Shown here: positions 36,181 to 44,679 of the stretch, piece by piece
How the letters are laid out: each line of letters opens with the position of its first letter
Numbering within the stretch: position 1 is the first letter of the stretch
NCBI RefSeq assembly: GCF_007678255.1
Contig: NZ_VEED01000010.1
Span: 62,001 to 126,000 of the forward strand
Direction of reading: 5' to 3'
Source of the DNA: Bacillus sp. X1(2014)
Lineage (GTDB): Bacteria; Bacillota; Bacilli; Bacillales_B; DSM-18226
DNA: 64,000 nucleotides
Translations under genes and position numbers: made by a program
Notes under the pieces: generated by a model
Told to the model about the DNA's origin: nothing
The model's database searches: none
Seen by the model: only the letters and a program-made list of their open reading frames with translations

Positions 36181-36300
36181 AGAAATATTCTATTAAGCTT
36201 ACATTTATGAAAAGGGGGTGGTGCCACACTTATAGATTGTAAGGTGGTACCGACAAATAAAGAGCTTCAACTAAATAACTACTATAGTGGGGGTAATCAA

Positions 36301-37470
36301 ATGAAAAAGAGTTTTTCTATTACAGTTTTACTGTTACTTGTTTTAAGTGTTTTTCTTACAGGGTGTGGCGGAAAAAAATCTACATCTGAACAAGCGAGCA
36401 CGAAAAAGAATGAAAACTACTCAGAAACAGCTTCAGGTCCATTAACGATCAATCCAAAGATTCCTGATTTAGCGGTACAAGATAAAGGGCCGAACGGAGA
36501 ACAGGCCGTTTCAGCTAAGACATTGCAGCTTACGGAAGATGAGCTAAAGAAGATTAAAGAAGGTAATTATAAAGCGGCAATTGTTATGCACTACTCTGGT
36601 ACTGACTATATGAATGCCGCAGTTGGTGCGATGAAAGATACATTTAAGAAGATGGGCATCAAGATCGTTGCTGTAACAGATGCACAGTTCAAAGCGGAAA
36701 AGCAAGTAAATGATATCGAAACCGTTTTAGCGAAAAAGCCGGACATTATGATATCTGTTCCAGTTGATGCCGTATCTACCGCACCAGCTTATAAAAAGGC
36801 TGTTGCCCAAGGCGTAAAGTTAGTATTCATGGATGGTGCTGCACAAGGTTTAGTTGCAGGTAAAGATTATATCAGTATTGTGTCTGGTGACAACATGGGT
36901 AACGGAGCAACCGCAGCAGACATTATGGCTGAAAAACTTGGCGGAAAGGGTAAAGTCGGCATTGTGTATCACGATGTAAACTTCTTTGTAACCAAAAACC
37001 GTTCTGATGCTTTTGAAAAAAGAATCAAAGAAAAATATCCAAATATTGAGATTGTCGCAAAAAGTGGGATTACTGGTCCAAATCAGGCAGAAGAAGTAGC
37101 ATCTGCTATGTTGACAAGACACCATGATATTGATGGTATCTTCGCTCCATGGGATGTACCGGCTGAAGGTGTTATGGCTGCAGCAAGAACAGCTGGCAGG
37201 GATGACCTAGTTGTTACAACAGTTGACTTAGGTACAAACGGAGCAATCTCCATTGCACAAGATGGAATTGTTAAAGGTCTTGGAGCACAGCTCCCATATG
37301 ACCAAGGTGTAGCTCAAGCAATCCTTGCCGGCTATGCACTATTAGGGAAAGAAGCACCAGCTTATGTCGCTTCACCATCCATCAAAGTTACGAAAGAAAA
37401 TGTATTAGATGAATGGAAGTTAATCTACGGAACAGACGCTCCTGACACAGTAAAAAATGCGATGAAATAA
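36301..37470 (+). CDS. Sugar ABC transporter substrate-binding lipoprotein 1
   Basis: 389-residue extracytoplasmic binding protein anchored by a lipid. Signal peptide with lipobox LTGC (C22), a Lys/Ser/Thr-rich linker, then a type-I periplasmic-binding fold (Peripla_BP_4) from about residue 60: AAIVMHYSGTDY, AVTDAQFKAEKQ, PVDAVSTAPAY, VYHDVNFFVTK, TTVDLGTNGA. The ATG at 36301 has GTGGGGG. First gene of a transporter operon with the ATPase at 37536 and permease at 39013. Close paralogue of the protein at 44680 and of the kinase-fused domain. Ligand unknown. Confidence 0.9.
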   Translation: MKKSFSITVLLLLVLSVFLTGCGGKKSTSEQASTKKNENYSETASGPLTINPKIPDLAVQDKGPNGEQAVSAKTLQLTEDELKKIKEGNYKAAIVMHYSGTDYMNAAVGAMKDTFKKMGIKIVAVTDAQFKAEKQVNDIETVLAKKPDIMISVPVDAVSTAPAYKKAVAQGVKLVFMDGAAQGLVAGKDYISIVSGDNMGNGATAADIMAEKLGGKGKVGIVYHDVNFFVTKNRSDAFEKRIKEKYPNIEIVAKSGITGPNQAEEVASAMLTRHHDIDGIFAPWDVPAEGVMAAARTAGRDDLVVTTVDLGTNGAISIAQDGIVKGLGAQLPYDQGVAQAILAGYALLGKEAPAYVASPSIKVTKENVLDEWKLIYGTDAPDTVKNAMK

Positions 37471-37486
37471 TTTTAAAAAAAGGAAA

Positions 37487-37510
37487 GGGGCTGCTTTTGA
37501 AAGCAGCCTC
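37487..37510 (+). promoter_or_regulatory. Intercistronic hairpin between binding-protein and ATPase genes
   Basis: GGGGCTGCTT / AAGCAGCCTC stem of ten pairs with loop TTGA and no T-run. Such hairpins often protect the upstream binding-protein mRNA and lower distal expression. Confidence 0.6.
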
Positions 37511-37535
37511 TAACATAAAAAGAAGGTGGACTTGG

Positions 37536-39032
37536 ATGGAACAACCGATTCTCGAAATGAGAGGTATAAATAAAGCTTTTAATGGGATTACCGTTTTAAA
37601 CGATGTCCATTTTTCCGTCAAAAAAGGTGAAGTTCACGCCTTGATGGGGGGAAATGGTGCCGGGAAATCGACGTTAATGAAAATCCTCACAGGCGTATAC
37701 TCTGCAGACAGCGGCGAGATTTTAATTGAAGGAAAACCAGTAAGCATTAAAAGTTATGATGATGCTCAAAAGAATAATATATCGATGATTTTCCAAGAGT
37801 TTAGTTTAATTCCTACCCTTACCGTCGCCCAAAACATCTATCTTACTCGTGAGAAGAAAACATCATTAGGGCTGCTCGATGATAAGAATTGTGAGAAGAA
37901 AACAGAAAAATTGCTTGAAGAATTAGGCGTTGATATTAGACCAAATGATGTAGTTCAAAATTTGGGGGTTGGCTATTGGCAGATGACGGAAATTGCCAAA
38001 GCACTTTCCCAAGAAGCAAAGATTCTGATTATGGATGAGCCAACCTCGTCCTTAACCAAAAATGAAACGGAAGTACTCTTTAGTTTTATTAACAAATTGA
38101 AAGCAAAAGGTTATTCCATCATCTATATTTCTCACCGGATGGATGAAATCTTTGAAATATGTGACCGAATCACGATTATGCGTGATGGCCGATATATCAC
38201 AACAGAAAAATGCAGTGAAACCGATCTTGATACTGTAATTTCACATATAGTCGGTATGCAATTTGACCAAGCGTTTGAATGGAAAGAACGTTCCTACGCA
38301 ACGGACGTGCCGCCCATTTTTGAAGTAAGAAACTTAAGTGCCGAACATGTCCAAGATATTAATCTGAAAATTCAGCCGGGTGAAATCGTCGGAATTGCCG
38401 GGTTAATGGGAAGCGGCCGGACGGAATTACTTCGAAATCTCTTTGGGATTGACCCAATTAAGAGTGGAGACATCTACATCAATGGTCAAAAACAATCCAT
38501 TAGGAATCCTAAGAATGCCATAGAAGCCGGACTTGCACTGATTCCGGAGGACCGCCGGATGCAAGGATTGGTCCTTGAACATAGTGTCAAGGATAATATG
38601 ATTCTTCCAATTCTTTCGAAGGTGAAAAAAGGAGCTTTTATTGATAGTAAGAAATCCAATGAGATTAGTAATGAATTTGTTAGGAAGTTAAATATTAAAA
38701 CAGATAATATTTTTAAAAAGGCCGGGTTGTTATCGGGCGGTAATCAGCAAAAAATCGTTCTAGCCAAATGGCTGGCGAACGACCCTACTGTCTTGATGTT
38801 GGATGAACCAACAATTGGTGTGGATATAGGTGCAAAAACAGAAATTGTTGAAATTATTCGAGCTATGGCCGAAAACGGCAAGGCGATCCTTGTGGTTTCC
38901 TCCGAGCTCCCAGAACTGCTTGCTTTGAGTGACCGTGTGATCGTCATGCATGATGGGAAAATCAAAAAGGAAATGACCCGCAGGGAGATTAAATCAGAGG
39001 AGGAATTACAATATGCAATCCAAGGTTTCTAG
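37536..39032 (+). CDS. Sugar ABC transporter ATPase, RbsA/MglA type (first transporter)
   Basis: 498-residue protein with two fused nucleotide-binding domains. NBD1 has Walker A GGNGAGKST (K44) and Walker B LIMDEPTSSL; NBD2 has the altered P-loop GLMGSGRTE usual in RbsA, signature LSGGNQQK and MLDEPTIGVD. The start at 37536 follows AGAAGGTGG; a TTG at 37497 lies in the hairpin and is unlikely. It overlaps the permease gene by 20 bases. Substrate is a monosaccharide or polyol by family. Confidence 0.9.
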   Translation: MEQPILEMRGINKAFNGITVLNDVHFSVKKGEVHALMGGNGAGKSTLMKILTGVYSADSGEILIEGKPVSIKSYDDAQKNNISMIFQEFSLIPTLTVAQNIYLTREKKTSLGLLDDKNCEKKTEKLLEELGVDIRPNDVVQNLGVGYWQMTEIAKALSQEAKILIMDEPTSSLTKNETEVLFSFINKLKAKGYSIIYISHRMDEIFEICDRITIMRDGRYITTEKCSETDLDTVISHIVGMQFDQAFEWKERSYATDVPPIFEVRNLSAEHVQDINLKIQPGEIVGIAGLMGSGRTELLRNLFGIDPIKSGDIYINGQKQSIRNPKNAIEAGLALIPEDRRMQGLVLEHSVKDNMILPILSKVKKGAFIDSKKSNEISNEFVRKLNIKTDNIFKKAGLLSGGNQQKIVLAKWLANDPTVLMLDEPTIGVDIGAKTEIVEIIRAMAENGKAILVVSSELPELLALSDRVIVMHDGKIKKEMTRREIKSEEELQYAIQGF

Positions 39033-39993
39033 TATTCAAAAGCCAGCAACTTCTGCGTTGAAAGGATTCGAGTGGCGTAATTATATTGTCTATTTTGCCT
39101 TCGTGGGCGTATTAATCTATTTTTCTATCAGCTTAAGTGATGAAGGGTTTTTAACTTCAGGGAACTTATTAAACATTGTTAGACAAACAGCGACGATTTC
39201 TTTGATGGCGTTAGCCATGACATTTGTTATTAGTACAGGAGAAATCGACCTTTCTGTCGGTTCCATCGCTGCCCTTTCTTCTCTGGTAGGTGCATTAGCC
39301 ATCCAAGCTGGTTATGGCATCATTGGTGGACTTATAGGCGGTGTTGGTACAGGTCTTGTGGTTGGATTAATCAATGGTCTGCTTGTAACAAAAGTAGCGA
39401 TTCCTTCCTTCTTGGTAACACTGGGAACAATGGGAGCCATTAAAGGTGCTGCGATGTGGGTTACAGATACTGCTCCAGTTCCGATTGTAGACGCAAATTT
39501 CAATTTCATCTTTGGTTCAGGGGACATTGGACCGATTCCTGTTTTACTTATTTGGACTCTAGTATTTACAGTGATTGCCCATATATTACTTCGTAAGACA
39601 TCATTTGGCCGTCAGGTATTAGCAACAGGCGGAAATGAAAATGCTGCAAGATTCTCTGGCGTAAAGACAATGAAGATCAAGCTAATGGTATTCCTAGCAA
39701 CTGGTTTAATGGCTGGTTTAGCTGGTCTCCTTTATGCGGGCCGTATGAATGCAGGACGTTTTTCCTTCGGTGAAGGGGATGAGCTTTCTGTTATTGCTGC
39801 GGTTATCCTTGGTGGGACAAGCTTGTTTGGCGGTGTAGGAACAATCATCGGAACGATTGTTGGTTCACTAATGATTGGTACGATCAACAATGGTTTGATT
39901 ATCATGGGTCTTGATGTCAGCCAGCAAATGATTATTAAAGGGATTATCATTATTTTGGCGGTGGCTTTCGGTAAGAAAGCGTTGAAGAGGTAA
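39013..39993 (+). CDS. Sugar ABC transporter permease, RbsC type (first transporter)
   Basis: 326-residue inner-membrane permease (BPD_transp_2 family) with 8-10 hydrophobic segments and the family motif TGEIDLSVGSIAALSS. The cytoplasmic coupling segment GGNENAARFSGV and GGTSLFGGVGTIIGT are present. ATG follows GAGGAATTAC inside the ATPase gene. It ends the transport part of the operon; the dehydrogenase at 40213 follows after a 219-base repeat-containing gap. Confidence 0.9.
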   Translation: MQSKVSSIQKPATSALKGFEWRNYIVYFAFVGVLIYFSISLSDEGFLTSGNLLNIVRQTATISLMALAMTFVISTGEIDLSVGSIAALSSLVGALAIQAGYGIIGGLIGGVGTGLVVGLINGLLVTKVAIPSFLVTLGTMGAIKGAAMWVTDTAPVPIVDANFNFIFGSGDIGPIPVLLIWTLVFTVIAHILLRKTSFGRQVLATGGNENAARFSGVKTMKIKLMVFLATGLMAGLAGLLYAGRMNAGRFSFGEGDELSVIAAVILGGTSLFGGVGTIIGTIVGSLMIGTINNGLIIMGLDVSQQMIIKGIIIILAVAFGKKALKR

Positions 39994-40010
39994 TTTTTAA
40001 TAGAGATTTC

Positions 40011-40130
40011 CACGGAATAATAGCAAAATTCTGTGGAATTCCCCCGTTTATTGACGGAATTAATGAGAAAACTGGCAGAATTTCCTTGGACATTATCTGA
40101 ATTAATGATAAAAGCGGCGGAATTCTTTTC
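40011..40130. repeat. Three degenerate tandem copies of a 42-43-bp unit
   Basis: Copies begin near 40013, 40055 and 40098, each with a GGAATTAATGA-like start, an A-run and a GGAATT end (CGGAATAATAG / CGGAATTAATGAG / TGAATTAATGATAAAA). No coding capacity is seen. It separates the permease gene from the dehydrogenase gene and resembles intergenic repeats of Bacillus-type genomes. Confidence 0.5.
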
Positions 40131-40212
40131 AAAAAAAGCGGAATGACCCTATAAGGTCTATAAATTTGCATCCTTGAACAACACGATCAACTTTTGAACA
40201 GGAGGAAGAAAG

Positions 40213-41391
40213 GTGGAGAAGATTAAAGTTGGTATTATCGGTACTGGTTTTATCGGGCCGACTCACATAGAGGCCATCAGAAGGCTTGGTTTTGTAGAAG
40301 TAGCTGGTTTGGCGGAAACCAGTCAAGAAATGGCTGAAAAAAAGGCAGCTGAGCTTGGAATTCCGAAGGCCTTTGGTGATTACCGAGAAATGCTGAAAGA
40401 CAGCGAAATCCAGGTCATTCACAATTGCACACCAAATCATCTTCATTTTGCCATTAATAAAGAGATTATTTTAGCTGGAAAGCATGTTGTCTCAGAGAAA
40501 CCACTGGCTATGAACAGTGATGAATCAGCAGAATTGTTGGAGTTAGCAGAAAAACAAGGCGTCATCCATGCGGTGAACTTTAATTACAGACAGCATGCGA
40601 GTGTACAAAACTTAAAAGCGAAAATCACTGAAGGTGATCTTGGGAAAGTGAACTTGGTTCACGGAAGCTACTTGCAGGACTGGTTATTATATGAAACAGA
40701 CTACAACTGGCGTTTGGCACCGGAAGTAGGCGGAAAGTCACGCGCAGTAGCGGACATTGGTTCCCATTGGTGTGATACCGTCCAATTTGTAACAGGGAAA
40801 AGGATTGTCGAAGTTTTTGCCGATTTAGCAACTGTTGTTCCAGTAAGAAAGAAACCGACAGGAAACGTAGCTACTTTTGGGGCACAGACGGTGGAAGATA
40901 TGAAATATGAAGATGTACCAATTAATACAGAAGATTATGCATCTGTTCTTGTCCGGTTTGAGGATGGATCTAGAGGAGTCTTTACTGTATCTCAAGTCAG
41001 TGCGGGACGGAAAAATAGATTAAGCTTTGAGATTAATGGAAGTAAAGCTTCAATATTCTGGAACCAGGAAGAACCAGAGAAGCTATGGATCGGGCACCGG
41101 GATAAAGCAAATGAAGTTCTATTAGCGGACCCGGCGTTGTTTTCTCCGGAGGCAAGGTCTGCTATTCATCATCCTGGAGGGCATAATGAAGGCTGGCCAG
41201 ATGCTTTGAAAAATATGATGTTGAATTTCTACTCGTTTGTTCGCGATGGCAAAAGCCTGAAAACAGACAAGTCTAATTTTGCGACATTTGCAGACGGGCA
41301 CCTTTCGATGTGTATCACAGACGCAATCTTAGAAAGTAACCAGCAGCAGAAATGGGTGAAGGTTCAGGCTAGCAAGGAGGTACTTGCGTGA
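40213..41391 (+). CDS. Gfo/Idh/MocA family dehydrogenase 1
   Basis: 392-residue NAD(P)-dependent sugar or polyol oxidoreductase. N-terminal Rossmann motif GIIGTGFIGPTH (residues 7-18), the conserved SEKPLAMN (EKP lysine near residue 97), and the substrate-side GSHWCDTVQFVTG. GTG start with AGGAGGAAG upstream. It overlaps the following TIM-barrel gene by four bases (GTGA), so the pair works together. A near-identical-type paralogue starts at 62888. Family members oxidise inositols, glucose at C1 or C3, and related sugars; the substrate here is open. Confidence 0.9.
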   Translation: MEKIKVGIIGTGFIGPTHIEAIRRLGFVEVAGLAETSQEMAEKKAAELGIPKAFGDYREMLKDSEIQVIHNCTPNHLHFAINKEIILAGKHVVSEKPLAMNSDESAELLELAEKQGVIHAVNFNYRQHASVQNLKAKITEGDLGKVNLVHGSYLQDWLLYETDYNWRLAPEVGGKSRAVADIGSHWCDTVQFVTGKRIVEVFADLATVVPVRKKPTGNVATFGAQTVEDMKYEDVPINTEDYASVLVRFEDGSRGVFTVSQVSAGRKNRLSFEINGSKASIFWNQEEPEKLWIGHRDKANEVLLADPALFSPEARSAIHHPGGHNEGWPDALKNMMLNFYSFVRDGKSLKTDKSNFATFADGHLSMCITDAILESNQQQKWVKVQASKEVLA

Positions 41392-42359
41392 AATTAGGTG
41401 TATTTACCCCCTTGTATCAGAACCTGCCTTTTGAAGAAATGTTGGATAAACTGGCAGCCATGGGTGTGGAGGCCGTTGAATTGGGGACAGGGAATTATCC
41501 CGGCAATCATCACTGTAATCCGGATGAATTGCTTGAATCTCCTGAAAAAAGAAAATCATTCCTAAGAGCACATGAAACTAGGGGATTAACGATCTGCGGC
41601 TTAAGCTGCCACGGTAACCCGCTTCATCCAAATGTAAACATTGCTCAAGAGTCACATGACGTTTGGAGAAAAACGGTATTACTTGCAGAACTTTTGGAAG
41701 TTCCTGTTATCAATGGCTTCTCCGGCTGTCCGGGTGATTATATAAGTGCAAAAAATCCAAACTGGGTTACATGCTCATGGCCTCCGGAATATTTAGAAGT
41801 GCTGAACTGGCAATGGAACGAAGTCGTTATTCCTTATTGGAAAGAGGAAGCAAAATTCGCGAAAGAGCATGGCATTCAGCAAATTGCTTTTGAAATGCAC
41901 CCAGGATTTGTAGTTTATAATCCTGAAACTCTACTAAAGTTAAGGGAGCATGCCGGCGAAAACATTGGTGCAAACTTTGATCCGAGCCACCTTGTTTGGC
42001 AAGGAATTGACCCGGTCGAGGCCATCAAAAAGCTTGGCAGGGAAAATGCAATTTTCCATTTCCATGCGAAGGACACTTATTTAGATCAAGCAAATATCAA
42101 GATTAATGGTGTTTTAGATACAAAGCATTATAGCCAAATTTTAGACCGCTCTTGGACATTTAGATCAGTCGGATACGGCTCGGACGAAAAAATGTGGAAA
42201 GACATAGTAAGTGCCCTTCGAGCAGTCGGATACGATTATGTTATTTCCATTGAACATGAAGATATGCTTGCTTCCACCGACGAGGGACTAAGCAAAGCTA
42301 TTACTCTCTTAAAAGGGGCCATGTTCAAGGAGAAAATTACCGAGATGTGGTGGGCTTAA
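41388..42359 (+). CDS. Xylose-isomerase-like TIM-barrel protein (sugar isomerase/epimerase)
   Basis: 323-residue member of the AP-endonuclease-2/IolE-type superfamily. Likely metal ligands lie in FEMHPG, NFDPSHL, HFHAKDT and SIEHED. GTG start overlaps the stop of the dehydrogenase gene, so translation is coupled. Family chemistry: isomerisation, epimerisation, dehydration or bond cleavage of keto sugars. With the adjacent Gfo/Idh enzyme it may act on an oxidised sugar. A double hairpin follows. Confidence 0.85.
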   Translation: MKLGVFTPLYQNLPFEEMLDKLAAMGVEAVELGTGNYPGNHHCNPDELLESPEKRKSFLRAHETRGLTICGLSCHGNPLHPNVNIAQESHDVWRKTVLLAELLEVPVINGFSGCPGDYISAKNPNWVTCSWPPEYLEVLNWQWNEVVIPYWKEEAKFAKEHGIQQIAFEMHPGFVVYNPETLLKLREHAGENIGANFDPSHLVWQGIDPVEAIKKLGRENAIFHFHAKDTYLDQANIKINGVLDTKHYSQILDRSWTFRSVGYGSDEKMWKDIVSALRAVGYDYVISIEHEDMLASTDEGLSKAITLLKGAMFKEKITEMWWA

Positions 42360-42363
42360 TTTT

Positions 42364-42417
42364 TTGGAAGCATGGGGACGGTTCTCTTGCTTCCAAAGGG
42401 AGGGGCTGTTCCCTCCC
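42364..42417 (+). terminator. Two consecutive hairpins after the TIM-barrel gene
   Basis: TTGGAAGCA / TGCTTCCAA (42364-42396) with a GGGGACGGTTCTC loop common in Bacillus intergenic repeats, then GGGAGGG / CCCTCCC (42398-42417). No T-run, so probably a partial attenuator or repeat rather than a full terminator. Confidence 0.45.
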
Positions 42418-42490
42418 GCAGCTCATTTCAAGGAAATATGATAGGATAATTGTTTTTCAAAATTAATGATGAATGATTGGAGGCAGTACA

Positions 42491-43525
42491 ATGACAACAA
42501 TGAATGCTGTATTTTTTCCAGGAGATAAAAAGGTAGAAATTCGTCAGGTGGATATCCCAACACCTAGCCAAGGAGAGGTATTAGTTCAATTAAAAGCTTC
42601 AGCTATTTGCCGCAGTGATATGAGCTTATATTATGGAACTTCTGTTTTTGAAGGAACAAAATGCGGCTGCACCGTGCCAGGACATGAGCCTGCAGGGGTT
42701 ATTACTGAAGTTGGTACCGGCGTATCAAAGTTCAAAACCGGTGACCGCGTGGCTGTTTACCTAGCTCTTGGCTGCGGGGAATGTGCTCATTGTAAGAGCG
42801 GCTACAAAATGTTCTGCAAAGAGTTTAAGTGTATCGGCTTTGACTCTCATGGCGGTGACGCAGAGTACATGGTCGTTCCAGCGGAAAACTGCATGAGATT
42901 GCCAGATAGCATGAGTTTCGTAACAGCAGCTGTTTCAACCGACGCAGTTGGAACTCTTTATCACGCGCAAAAGAGATTAGGGATTTCCGGAAGAGACTAT
43001 CTTGTTATTTTTGGAATGGGACCTATGGGCGGCGCTGGTGTGATGATCGCTAAAGGATTAGGAGCAACCGTTATTGCTGTTGATATGCTGGATGAGCGCT
43101 TGGACCTTGCGAAGGAATTGGGTGCGGATTATACCATCAATGGTAAAACAATGAATGTTCAAGAAGAAATCGCTCGTATTACAAAGGGTCTTGGTGCAGA
43201 TGCTGCAATTGATTGTTCCGGAAGCCCTTACGGTGAGAATGATGCATTAGATTGCGTGAGAGCACATGGACGTGTCGCTTTTATCGGGGAAAGTAAAGAG
43301 ACCACAATCAAACCAAGTGCGCAATTAATTCGAAAACAGATTTCTGTAATGGGTTCTTGGTACTTCCCAATTCAGGAATTTGATGAGATTGCGGAGTTTA
43401 TTGTTAGAAAGAATCTGCCTGTAGAAAAGTTGGTTACTCACCAATTTAAGTTGGAAGAAGCGGAAACAGCTTTCCGTATGTTTGATGAAAGAAAGACTGA
43501 GAAAGCTGTGTTTGTTTGGGAATAA
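42491..43525 (+). CDS. Zinc-dependent medium-chain alcohol/sorbitol-type dehydrogenase
   Basis: 344-residue MDR-family dehydrogenase. Catalytic zinc residues in SAICRSD and GHEPAG, structural zinc Cys cluster CGECAHCKSGYKMFC, and cofactor loop FGMGPMGGAG before AVDML. Start at 42491 follows TTGGAGGC; an ATG six codons upstream overlaps that site. It should oxidise a secondary alcohol of a sugar or polyol with NAD(P). Located between two TIM-barrel genes. Confidence 0.9.
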   Translation: MTTMNAVFFPGDKKVEIRQVDIPTPSQGEVLVQLKASAICRSDMSLYYGTSVFEGTKCGCTVPGHEPAGVITEVGTGVSKFKTGDRVAVYLALGCGECAHCKSGYKMFCKEFKCIGFDSHGGDAEYMVVPAENCMRLPDSMSFVTAAVSTDAVGTLYHAQKRLGISGRDYLVIFGMGPMGGAGVMIAKGLGATVIAVDMLDERLDLAKELGADYTINGKTMNVQEEIARITKGLGADAAIDCSGSPYGENDALDCVRAHGRVAFIGESKETTIKPSAQLIRKQISVMGSWYFPIQEFDEIAEFIVRKNLPVEKLVTHQFKLEEAETAFRMFDERKTEKAVFVWE

Positions 43526-43581
43526 TCACATTGGAATAACAAAAATTTGCTTTATGATTTAATTTTGAGGAGGATCAAAAA

Positions 43582-44424
43582 ATGAAACTTTCATTTAATA
43601 CATGGGTTTATAATTCTTTTCCATCCATGCTGCCCTTTTATCCATTAGAAGAAGTGATTAGCCGGATTGCTGCATTTGGATATGATGGAATTGAAATCGG
43701 TTGTGCGAGTCCTCATGCATGGCCTGATTATCTATCCACACAAAGACGTAAGGAAATTCTTCAGCATTTACAAAGAAATAATCTTAATGTTGCAGCTATG
43801 CTTCCCGCTCCTGGAGGAGGACCTGGAGTGAATCCAAGTTCAGCTTTGAAAGAAGAGCGTGAATTTACCATCAATCATTATAAAGAAGTCATTCGCTTAG
43901 CGCATGACTGGGAATGCCCAACTGTGATGTGGCTTGCCGGTTGGTACGGCTTTGGAATGAACAAACAAGAAGCATGGAAATATAGTCGGGAAGGTTTGCA
44001 GGATGTCGCAAAATATGCGAAAGATCTTGGTATCACATTAGTAGTTGAACCTCAAGCCGCTGATTGTAATTTAATCGAATCTGCAGATGATGCCCTGCAG
44101 TTGGCAGAAGAATCAGGTGAATCCAATGTGAAAGTAATGTTTGATACCTTCCATGCCCTATATCGTAATGAGGTACCGAGCGATTATGTTTATAAAATGA
44201 AAGATAAGTTACATCATGTTCATATTTCGGATGACGATCGTTTACCGCCTGGACAAGGAACGGTAAATTGGGATTCCGTATTAAAAGCATTAAAGGAAAT
44301 TGATTACAAGGGCTACCTCTCAATGGAAATTGGATTTGGTACTAGAAAAGCCGATCCTGATTGGTATGCGAAAACATCCATTGATTACTTGACAGAAAAA
44401 TTAAAAGGAATGGGATGTAAGTAA
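43582..44424 (+). CDS. Xylose-isomerase-like TIM-barrel protein 2
   Basis: 280-residue protein beginning MKLSFNTWVYNSFPS. Probable metal-binding residues: E in VVEPQ, D in MFDTFHALYR, H in HHVHISDDDR and E in SMEIGF. It is a close paralogue of the protein at 53646 (same FNTW start, SMLP, FDTFHALYR, VPGQG-type loop). The family includes tagatose/psicose 3-epimerases and IolI/IolE-like enzymes. ATG follows GAGGAGG. Last gene before a new promoter region. Confidence 0.87.
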   Translation: MKLSFNTWVYNSFPSMLPFYPLEEVISRIAAFGYDGIEIGCASPHAWPDYLSTQRRKEILQHLQRNNLNVAAMLPAPGGGPGVNPSSALKEEREFTINHYKEVIRLAHDWECPTVMWLAGWYGFGMNKQEAWKYSREGLQDVAKYAKDLGITLVVEPQAADCNLIESADDALQLAEESGESNVKVMFDTFHALYRNEVPSDYVYKMKDKLHHVHISDDDRLPPGQGTVNWDSVLKALKEIDYKGYLSMEIGFGTRKADPDWYAKTSIDYLTEKLKGMGCK

Positions 44425-44445
44425 TAACCTAATTAAAAAAATATA

Positions 44446-44484
44446 GGGGCGGATGCAGGCGTTTAATTGCAACTGGTTCGCCCA
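44446..44484 (+). other. Inverted repeat in the gap before binding-protein gene 2
   Basis: GGGGCG / CGCCC arms enclosing TGCA / TGCA; no T-run. May end transcription from upstream weakly or be a leader element. Confidence 0.3.
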
Positions 44485-44571
44485 GTAAATCTATTTAAAC
44501 ACTCAAAACATTTTTAATAGAAAACATAATCACCTAAAGAGAATCAGTTAAAAATAATTTTTAATTAGTAA

Positions 44572-44591
44572 AAATGTAATCGATTACATTT
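44572..44591 (+). promoter_or_regulatory. Perfect 20-bp LacI/cre-type operator
   Basis: AAATGTAATCGATTACATTT, a complete palindrome 88 bases before binding-protein gene 2. The right half contains TACATT, a possible -10 box, as at other copies of this site. Confidence 0.7.
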
Positions 44592-44679
44592 CGAGAGAGG
44601 ATGTGATACATAACAACAATTAAAATTCGATATTTTAATAAAGTATTCAAAAAATCCAATGCTCAATAGGGGGCTAATC

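Noticed and set aside
36220..36260. AAGGTGGTACCGAC resembles the T-box core
   Set aside because: The match is incomplete, there is no specifier stem or terminator/antiterminator pair, and the downstream gene is a sugar-binding protein.
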